A stretch of DNA of 22,626 nt, taken from assembly GCA_017860085.1 (NCBI GenBank), contig JAFNAJ010000006.1, forward strand, positions 1 to 22,626, written 5' to 3'. A program made the position numbers and the translations under genes. Source of the stretch: Acidobacteriota bacterium (lineage in GTDB: Bacteria; Acidobacteriota; Vicinamibacteria; Vicinamibacterales; JAFNAJ01). Below are positions 17,125 to 22,626 of the stretch, in pieces (within the stretch, counting starts at the first letter, position 1; every line of letters starts with the position of its first letter). The notes under the pieces were generated by a model. It was not told the origin of the DNA. It ran no database searches and saw nothing but the letters and a program-made list of their open reading frames with translations.

Positions 17125-17925
17125 TCACCGCGCGACCCACACGAGCACCACGATCGCCAGAGCGATTCGGTACCAGGCAAACACGTCGAGGCGGTGGTGC
17201 CCCAGGTACCGGAGGAAGTACTTGATCGTCAGGTATCCGACCACGGCCGACGTGGCCAGGCCAACGCCGAAGAGCGTCGCCGTCGGCCCGTCGAGGCCAA
17301 TCTGCACCAGCGACAAGCCTTCCCGCGCGGCAGCTGCCGCAATCGCCGGCACGCCGAGCAGGAACGAGAATCGCGCGGCTGATTCGCGCCGCAGGCCCAG
17401 CAGCATCCCGATGGTGATGGTCGCCCCCGACCGGGACACGCCCGGCACGAGGGCGGACGCCTGCGCCACACCGAGCGCCACGGCGTCGGCCATCGACAAC
17501 GTCGACTCGTCGCGCCCGCGGTTGCGAAGGCGCTCGACCAGCAGGAGGCCAAGAGCCCCGACGAAGAGGGTGATGACGGTCACACCCGGCGTCCTGAGCC
17601 GAGACTCGATGAAGTCGCCAAAGAGCAGCCCGACGACGACCGCCGGCACCGTGCCGACGACGACCAGGCGCAGCAGCGTCGCGGGCCGGCCCTCGGCCCG
17701 CGGCCTCAGCCCGGCCGCGGCCATCGCCCGCAAATCGTCCCAGAAGTACGCCACCACCGCGAGGAGCGTGCCGACATGACACGCGACGTCGAACGCCAGC
17801 CCCAGGGCGTCGGCGTCCCACCCGAACAACGCGCGCCCCAGAATGAGGTGTGCCGAGCTCGAGATCGGCAGGAACTCGGTCAGCCCCTGCACCACGCCGA
17901 GCAGCGCCGCAACCAGCCACGTCAC
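17125..17925 (-). CDS. uppP: Undecaprenyl-diphosphatase
   Basis: UppP (BacA) removes a phosphate from undecaprenyl diphosphate, recycling the lipid carrier for peptidoglycan and other cell-wall polymers; overproduction gives bacitracin resistance in known cases. The 266 residues are strongly hydrophobic. Both signatures are intact: QGLTEFLPISSSAHL at 13-27 with Gln13 and Glu17 of the (E/Q)-x3-E motif and His27, and PGVSRSGATI at 161-170 with the catalytic-type Arg165. The start is a GTG (17923-17925) that aligns with the family N-terminus; the ribosome site is weak. It begins 24 bp after secF and ends 7 bp before the DUF502 start, so it appears to be part of the sec operon. Confidence 0.96.
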   Translation of the reverse strand: MTWLVAALLGVVQGLTEFLPISSSAHLILGRALFGWDADALGLAFDVACHVGTLLAVVAYFWDDLRAMAAAGLRPRAEGRPATLLRLVVVGTVPAVVVGLLFGDFIESRLRTPGVTVITLFVGALGLLLVERLRNRGRDESTLSMADAVALGVAQASALVPGVSRSGATITIGMLLGLRRESAARFSFLLGVPAIAAAAAREGLSLVQIGLDGPTATLFGVGLATSAVVGYLTIKYFLRYLGHHRLDVFAWYRIALAIVVLVWVAR

Positions 17926-17949
17926 GACGCGGCCATCCCCGGCGCGCCG

Positions 17950-18924
17950 CTAGGCCTTGGCCCGGCGGGCCGGCTTCTTGCCGCGCGCGTTGTCGGACGT
18001 CGGCACGCTGTCGACCCGTGCGGCCGCCTTGCGCCCCGACATGATGATGGCGATGGCCGACGCGATGAACACCGTCGAGTAGGTGCCGCTGACGATGCCG
18101 ACGAGCATCGTGAAGGCAAAGCCCTCGAGCACCTCGCCACCGTAGAGGTACAGCGCCAGCACGGCGAGGAAGGTCGTGCCGGCCGTGATGATCGTTCGTC
18201 CCAGCGTCTGATTGACGCTGGTGTTCACGATGTGGGCCAACGAGTCGCGCCGCATCGTGCGGAAGTTCTCGCGCACCCGGTCGAAGATCACGATCGTGTC
18301 GTTCACCGAGTAGCCGGTGATGGTGAGGATCGCCGCCACGACGTTGAGCGACAGCTCGTACCCGAAGAACGTCAGGAACGCAATCGTCACGAAGATGTCG
18401 TGGAAGGTCGCCGCGATCGCCCCCACGGCGAACGAGAACCGGAACCGCAGCGCGATGTAGATGGTGATGCCGATGATCGACGCCACCGTGGCGAGGATGC
18501 CCTTGCGCTGCAGGTCGGCCCCGATCACGGGTCCCACGACCTCCGTCGAGAGCACCTCGAACTTGCCGACATTGGCCCGCTCGACGAGCGAGAGCACCTG
18601 CCGGGCCCCTTCCTCGAGGTTGAAGCCCTGCTCGGTGCCCATCTGCGGCAGCCGCACGAGGATCTCGTTCGCGTCCGCCGCCCCATACTTCTGGACGACC
18701 TTCTCGCCCGGGATCGACGCGACTGCGTTTCGCACCGATTCTTCGCTGACGGGCGACTCGAACCTGAGCACGACGATGGTGCCGCCGGAGAAGTCGATGC
18801 CGAGCGGCAATCCGCCACGGGCGATGAGAACCGCGATCCCGGCAGCGACCACGATCGCCGACAACGCCAGCGCATGCCAGCGCCAGCGCAAGAAGTCGTA
18901 GTTGGGATTGGTGAAGATCTTCAT
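17950..18924 (-). CDS. secF: Protein translocase subunit SecF
   Basis: SecF pairs with SecD in the inner membrane and uses the proton gradient to help pull exported proteins through SecYEG. The 324 residues show a first membrane helix (about 18-37), the LGIDFSGGT motif at 41-49, a periplasmic domain, and five C-terminal helices with GYSVNDTIVIFDRVRENFR at 204-222, the SecF signature. The C-terminal tail is basic (KKPARRAKA). The ATG at 18922-18924 lies 9 bp after the secD stop. Length is usual for the family. The two genes are separate, not fused as in some Gram-positives. Confidence 0.97.
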   Translation of the reverse strand: MKIFTNPNYDFLRWRWHALALSAIVVAAGIAVLIARGGLPLGIDFSGGTIVVLRFESPVSEESVRNAVASIPGEKVVQKYGAADANEILVRLPQMGTEQGFNLEEGARQVLSLVERANVGKFEVLSTEVVGPVIGADLQRKGILATVASIIGITIYIALRFRFSFAVGAIAATFHDIFVTIAFLTFFGYELSLNVVAAILTITGYSVNDTIVIFDRVRENFRTMRRDSLAHIVNTSVNQTLGRTIITAGTTFLAVLALYLYGGEVLEGFAFTMLVGIVSGTYSTVFIASAIAIIMSGRKAAARVDSVPTSDNARGKKPARRAKA

Positions 18925-18933
18925 GGACCCGGC

Positions 18934-20502
18934 CTAGATGCTCAGGGTCGCGGCTTGACGCCGGCTGAGCGCGAGTTCAAACAGCGTGCGCGACACGAAC
19001 ACCGCGGTGAATACGTTGGAGAGCAGCCCGAAGAACAACGTCGTCGCGAACCCGCGAATCGGGCCCGTGCCGAACTGGAAGAGGAAGCCCGCCGCGATCA
19101 GCGAGGCCACGTGCGTGTCGAGAATCGTCAGGAACACGCGGTCGAAGCCGGCCGCCACGGCCGCCTTCACCCCCTTGCCAGCCCCGATCTCCTCCTTGAT
19201 GCGCTCGAAGATCAGCACGTTCGAGTCGACGCCCATGCCAATCGTCAGGATGAACCCCGCCACGCCCGGCAGCGTCATCGTCGCGTCCACGTACGCCATG
19301 AAGCCGAGCAGGATCACCAGGTTCATGGCGACGGACACGATGGCGTTGATGCCGGCGAGCTTGTAGTAGACGAGCATGAAGATCGCGACCAGCCCGAGAC
19401 CGACGAGCGAGGCCATGATGCCCGCGCGCACCGAGTCGGCGCCGAGCGATGGGCCGACCGTCCGCTCCTCGAGGTAGGTGAGTGACGCCGGAAGCGCGCC
19501 GGACCGAAGCACGAGCGAGAGGTCCTGCGCCTCGTTCTGGGTGAAGCTGCCCGTGATGCGCCCTTCGTCGGTGATGCGGGAGTCGATGCGCGGGGCCGAC
19601 TGCACCCGGCCGTCGAGGATGATCGCCAGGAAGCGACCGACGTTCTCGCCGGTCACGCGGCCAAACTTCCGCGCGCCCTCCTGGTTCAGGGAGAACTGCA
19701 CCGCCGGCCGGTTGTTCTCGTCGAGCGACGGCCGCGCGTTCCGCAGGTCACGCCCCGTGATGGCGGCGGTCCGACGCACGAGGTAGTAGATGGTGCCGCC
19801 CGGCTGCCCGACGAATCCGTCGGCGTCGACGCCCGAGACGACCTCCATCCCCGCCGGCACCGAGCCGCCCGACGCCGAGAGCAGCGCCTCGCGCGTCGGG
19901 GCGGGCCCCTGTTCGACGAGCTTGAGCTCGAGCAGCGCCGTCGAGCGGATGATCTCCTTGGCGCGTCCCACGTCGCTCACCCCGGGCAACTGCACGAGGA
20001 TCTGGTCGCCCGCCATGCCATACGGGGCCACGACAGGCTCGGCCACCCCGAGCTCGTTGACCCGGCGCTCGATGGTCTGCAGGGCCTGCTTGACAGCCTC
20101 GTCCCGCAGCGTGACCACCACGTTCGGCTTCAACTCGAACGTGTACGTTCCGCCAGCGCCCGACTGCCGGTTGAACCCGCCCTGGGTCTGCTCGTCGGCA
20201 ATCCGCCGGAACTCGGCATCCTGCCCCCCGGGCACGCCCTGCACCTGAAACCGGGTGGGGCTCTCGGCGCTGACACCCTGGATCGCGATGTTGCGACGCG
20301 CCAGCTCCTCCCGGAGCCGCTCCATCGTCGTCTCCGTCTCGACCCGCAGCGCATCGTCGGTCTGCACCCGGAGCACCAGGTGCACGCCACCCTGCAGGTC
20401 GAGCCCGAGGTGCACCTTCTCGCGGGGCGGCCAGAAGGCCCACACGGCGAGGGCGAGCACGACCAGGATGGTCACAACTTTCCAGCGGAGATTCTTGTTC
20501 AT
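18934..20502 (-). CDS. secD: Protein translocase subunit SecD
   Basis: SecD is the larger subunit of the SecDF motor. The 522 residues comprise a first membrane helix (about 7-25), LGLDLQGGVHLVL (the SecD counterpart of the FSGG motif), a large periplasmic domain with QTIERRVNELGVAEP and ILVQLPGVSD, then a bundle of membrane helices with TIGMGVDSNVLIFERIKEE near 419-437. It is shorter than E. coli SecD (615) but normal for many phyla. The ATG lies 9 bp after the yajC stop, and no separate ribosome site is clear, so translation is probably coupled. It sits between yajC and secF in the standard order. Confidence 0.97.
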   Translation of the reverse strand: MNKNLRWKVVTILVVLALAVWAFWPPREKVHLGLDLQGGVHLVLRVQTDDALRVETETTMERLREELARRNIAIQGVSAESPTRFQVQGVPGGQDAEFRRIADEQTQGGFNRQSGAGGTYTFELKPNVVVTLRDEAVKQALQTIERRVNELGVAEPVVAPYGMAGDQILVQLPGVSDVGRAKEIIRSTALLELKLVEQGPAPTREALLSASGGSVPAGMEVVSGVDADGFVGQPGGTIYYLVRRTAAITGRDLRNARPSLDENNRPAVQFSLNQEGARKFGRVTGENVGRFLAIILDGRVQSAPRIDSRITDEGRITGSFTQNEAQDLSLVLRSGALPASLTYLEERTVGPSLGADSVRAGIMASLVGLGLVAIFMLVYYKLAGINAIVSVAMNLVILLGFMAYVDATMTLPGVAGFILTIGMGVDSNVLIFERIKEEIGAGKGVKAAVAAGFDRVFLTILDTHVASLIAAGFLFQFGTGPIRGFATTLFFGLLSNVFTAVFVSRTLFELALSRRQAATLSI

Positions 20503-20511
20503 GGGAAATGT

Positions 20512-20862
20512 CTAGGTGGTGCCCGCGTCGGGCACGACCGGATCCTGCCCCTGGTAGCCGGCGACCGCGGCCTTTGCGAACTTGATCCGCGTCTTGTCGT
20601 CCACCTGCAGGGTCACCGTGAGGTCGTCCATCTTGGTGATGACCCCGTAGACCCCCGACGTCGTGACGACCTTGTCGCCCGCCTTGAGAGCGGCCTGGAA
20701 CTCGGCGACCTTCCGCTGCCGGCGCTTCATCGGCAGCAGGATGATGAAGTAGAAGATGGCCAGGATCGCCGCGAAGGGGACGAGCTGCACCCAGATCGGG
20801 GCAGCCCCGTCGGGCGGAGCGGCCATGGCAACAACGGGCGGGAACGCGAACGCGATCGTCAT
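20512..20862 (-). CDS. yajC: Sec translocon accessory protein YajC
   Basis: YajC is a small inner-membrane partner of SecDF. The 116 residues have an Ala/Pro-rich N-terminus, one membrane helix (about 24-43, WVQLVPFAAILAIFYFIILLP) followed by basic residues (MKRRQRKVAEF), and a cytoplasmic KOW-like part (LKAGDKVVTTSGVYGVI). The ATG overlaps the tgt stop by 4 nt (ATGA), indicating translational coupling. The order tgt-yajC-secD-secF is the same as in E. coli. Confidence 0.95.
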   Translation of the reverse strand: MTIAFAFPPVVAMAAPPDGAAPIWVQLVPFAAILAIFYFIILLPMKRRQRKVAEFQAALKAGDKVVTTSGVYGVITKMDDLTVTLQVDDKTRIKFAKAAVAGYQGQDPVVPDAGTT

Positions 20863-22028
20863 GGGTCTCTGTGGGTTGTCGGGCGCCGAGCGAACGCGGC
20901 GAGGAACCCTTGCCGGAACCGCTCGAACGACCCAAACTCGATAGCCTCCCTGATTCGGCGCATCGTGTCAAGGTAGAAGTGCAAATTGTGCAACGTGTTA
21001 AGCGTGGCAGAGGTCATTTCCTGGGCCACCGCCAGGTGCCGCAGGTAGGCACGCGAGAAGTGCCGGCACGTGTAACAGGAGCAGTCGGGATCGACCGGCT
21101 GGTCGTCCTCGGCGAAGCGGGCGTTGCGGATGTTGATCGGTCCGCGGCTGGTGAACAGCTGGCCGTTGCGCGCGTTCCGCGTTGGCAGGACGCAGTCGAA
21201 CAGGTCGATGCCGCGCGCCACGCACTCGACCAGGTCGTCGGGCATGCCCGTGCCCATCAGGTAGCGCGGCCGATCGTCGGGCAGCCGTGCCGCCGTCGAC
21301 CCGACGATGTCGTACATGAGAGCGACGGGCTCGCCCACGCTCAGGCCGCCGATGGCATAGGCGTCGAACCCGATGTCGACCGTTCGGTCCGCGCTTTCCC
21401 CACGAAGCTCCCCGAACGTGCCCCCCTGCACGATGCCGAACTGCACCTGCCCCGGGTTCGACACGTGCACGTCCGCTCGCCCCGATCGGACGTCGGCGAA
21501 ACGCTGGCGGCCGCGGCGAGCCCATCGCAGCGTCCGCTCCATGGCGGCGCGCGCGTCCGGCTCGCTCACAGGCCACGACGGGCACTCGTCGAGGATCATG
21601 GCGATGTCGGATCCGAGGCGTGCCTGGATGTCGACGGCGCGCTCTGGCGTCAGCGTGTGCGCGCTGCCGTCGAGGTGCGAACGAAACTGGACGCCGTCGT
21701 CGTCGACCGTGCGGCGGTCGCCGAGCGAGAACACCTGGTAGCCGCCGCTGTCGGTGAGAATGGCACCGGGCCAGCCCATGAAACGGTGCAGGCCTCCGCG
21801 ACGGGCGATGAGCTCGTCGCCTGGCCTGAGCGACAGGTGATAGGTGTTGGCCAGGATGATCGAGGCGCCGAGCCCCGCGACGTCGCGTGACGTGATCGCC
21901 TTCACGGCCCCGCGCGTGCCGACGGGCATGAAGGCGGGCGTGTCGACCACGCCGTGCGGCGTGGTCATGCGCCCGCGGCGCGCCGGCCCATCGCGAGCGA
22001 TCAGCGTGAACCCGAACGGCGTCGGCAT
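20859..22028 (-). CDS. tgt: Queuine/preQ1 tRNA-guanine transglycosylase
   Basis: Tgt exchanges guanine 34 in the anticodon of tRNAs for Asp, Asn, His and Tyr with the queuosine precursor preQ1. The 389 residues start MPTPFGFTLIARDGPARRGRM, which aligns with the E. coli start. Asp93 in LTDSGGYQVFSL and the nucleophile Asp278 in DLFDCVLPTRNARNG are present. The zinc ligands Cys316, Cys318, Cys321 and His347 are intact. NTYHL and GGLSVGEP blocks are typical. The ATG at 22026-22028 has no ribosome site and lies only 6 nt from a TAGTAT -10-like element, so the mRNA may be leaderless. It leads the operon tgt-yajC-secD-secF-uppP-DUF502. Confidence 0.97.
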   Translation of the reverse strand: MPTPFGFTLIARDGPARRGRMTTPHGVVDTPAFMPVGTRGAVKAITSRDVAGLGASIILANTYHLSLRPGDELIARRGGLHRFMGWPGAILTDSGGYQVFSLGDRRTVDDDGVQFRSHLDGSAHTLTPERAVDIQARLGSDIAMILDECPSWPVSEPDARAAMERTLRWARRGRQRFADVRSGRADVHVSNPGQVQFGIVQGGTFGELRGESADRTVDIGFDAYAIGGLSVGEPVALMYDIVGSTAARLPDDRPRYLMGTGMPDDLVECVARGIDLFDCVLPTRNARNGQLFTSRGPINIRNARFAEDDQPVDPDCSCYTCRHFSRAYLRHLAVAQEMTSATLNTLHNLHFYLDTMRRIREAIEFGSFERFRQGFLAAFARRPTTHRDP

Positions 22029-22031
22029 TGC

Positions 22032-22060
22032 GTTATACTAGCGTCGACTCGGTCACACAA
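22032..22060 (-). promoter_or_regulatory. Candidate tgt operon promoter
   Basis: On the - strand two readings are possible. TTGTGT (22055-22060) with TATAAC (22032-22037) has a 17-bp spacer but leaves only 3 nt before the ATG. TAGTAT (22035-22040) lies 6 nt before the ATG, which would place the start at its A. Either way there is almost no room for a leader. An additional promoter inside ddl cannot be excluded. Confidence 0.45.
22034..22039 (+). promoter_or_regulatory. Candidate ddl -10 element overlapping the tgt -10
   Basis: TATACT on the + strand lies 45 bp before the ddl GTG; a start near 22046 would give a leader of about 39 nt. No clear -35 is seen. It occupies the same bases as the - strand -10 candidates of tgt. 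Confidence 0.45.
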
Positions 22061-22084
22061 TCCCTCTAGCGTTCGGAACAACCA

Positions 22085-22626
22085 GTGAAGCGTCTGCGTG
22101 TCGGCGTCATCTACGGCGGTCGCTCCGGCGAGCACGAGGTCTCGCTCGCCTCGGCCGCCTCGGTCATCGCGAACCTCGACAAGAAGCGGTACGAGGCGGT
22201 CCCCATCCGCATCGAGAAGGATGGTCGTTGGACGCTGCCCGACCGGCCGCCGACCGCCCTCTCGGCGGCCGACGTGATCGGTCAGGCGCGGCTCGACGCC
22301 GCGCGGTCGGCCCGGGCGAGCCGCGAGGTGCAGATGCTCGCGCGGCCCGGTGGTGACACGCTCCTCACGTTCGATCGGCCCGGCAGCGATCCCGGGATCC
22401 ACCTCGAGCGCACACCCGTGACGGGGCTCGCGCTCGACGTCATCTTCCCGGTGCTGCACGGTCCGTACGGCGAGGATGGCACCGTGCAGGGCCTCCTCGA
22501 GCTGGCGGGCGTTCCGTACGTGGGTGCGGGGGTCCTGGCGTCGGCCGTCGGCATGGACAAGGCCGCCATGAAGCTCGTGTTCGCGGCCTCGGGCCTTCCG
22601 ACCCCCGACTACGTGGTCGTCCGGCG
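22085..22626 (+). CDS. ddl: D-alanine--D-alanine ligase, 3' end outside the window
   Basis: Ddl joins two D-alanines with ATP for peptidoglycan precursors. About 180 codons are visible. The protein starts MKRLRVGVIYGGRSGEHEVSL, the glycine-rich N-terminal block of the family, followed by VSLASAASVIANLDKKRYE and then VIFPVLHGPYGEDGTVQGLLE and GVPYVGAGVLASAVGMDKAAMK, which lead into the ATP-grasp domain. The insertion at about 45-110 fits the longer Ddl/VanA-type ligases. The catalytic ATP-grasp residues are beyond the edge. The start is a GTG (22085-22087); an in-frame TAG at 22067-22069 with no ATG in between leaves no better choice. The ribosome site is weak (GGAA). It is divergent from tgt. 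Confidence 0.95.
   Translation, partial: MKRLRVGVIYGGRSGEHEVSLASAASVIANLDKKRYEAVPIRIEKDGRWTLPDRPPTALSAADVIGQARLDAARSARASREVQMLARPGGDTLLTFDRPGSDPGIHLERTPVTGLALDVIFPVLHGPYGEDGTVQGLLELAGVPYVGAGVLASAVGMDKAAMKLVFAASGLPTPDYVVVR

Noticed and set aside
17776..19485. 569-residue open frame on the + strand across secD, secF and uppP
   Set aside because: It spans three well-identified genes on the other strand and has the same highly charged shadow composition.

Overview
The window is a GC-rich, gene-dense, mostly core-genome stretch of a Gram-negative bacterium. The most likely source is an acidobacterium of the Vicinamibacteria kind. This is inferred from gene content and protein style: an Oar-like TonB-dependent receptor with a carboxypeptidase-regulatory domain, a TonB with poly-proline and Gly-Val linkers, and tandem ExbD proteins. 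No rRNA gene is present to prove it. I see no CRISPR array, insertion sequence, prophage or tRNA.

Left part (1-6.65 kb), growth and stress control. A lon protease gene runs off the left edge. A DksA/TraR-type zinc-finger regulator lies just upstream of it on the same strand. About 540 bp of non-coding DNA follows, then a cysteine-rich protein of unknown function, ribosomal protein L28 (rpmB) and ridA on the + strand. A bifunctional RelA/SpoT-type (p)ppGpp synthetase/hydrolase lies on the - strand. Stringent-response and proteolysis genes therefore sit close together.

Middle part (6.65-13.85 kb), outer-membrane transport. A 313-bp divergent region carries one good sigma70-type promoter on each strand, for rel and for a TPR lipoprotein. 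A 1022-residue TonB-dependent receptor follows the lipoprotein. Convergent to it is the energy-coupling operon tonB-exbB-exbD-exbD, read leftward from a consensus promoter (TTGACA-18-TATAAT) and ended by a strong intrinsic terminator.

Right part (13.9-22.6 kb), envelope biogenesis. An unusual membrane pyrophosphatase (hppA) lies downstream of a leftward operon tgt-yajC-secD-secF-uppP-DUF502. The hppA promoter is embedded in the 3' end of the DUF502 gene. A D-Ala-D-Ala ligase gene (ddl) diverges from tgt across only 56 bp and runs off the right edge.

No exotic defence or mobile system was found. The points most worth a second look are a shared promoter architecture (18-bp spacers, three with a T-tract just after the -35), the divergent pyrophosphatase, a possible bidirectional and leaderless tgt/ddl promoter, a candidate sigma54 site before dksA, and the uncharacterised Cys-rich protein beside rpmB.
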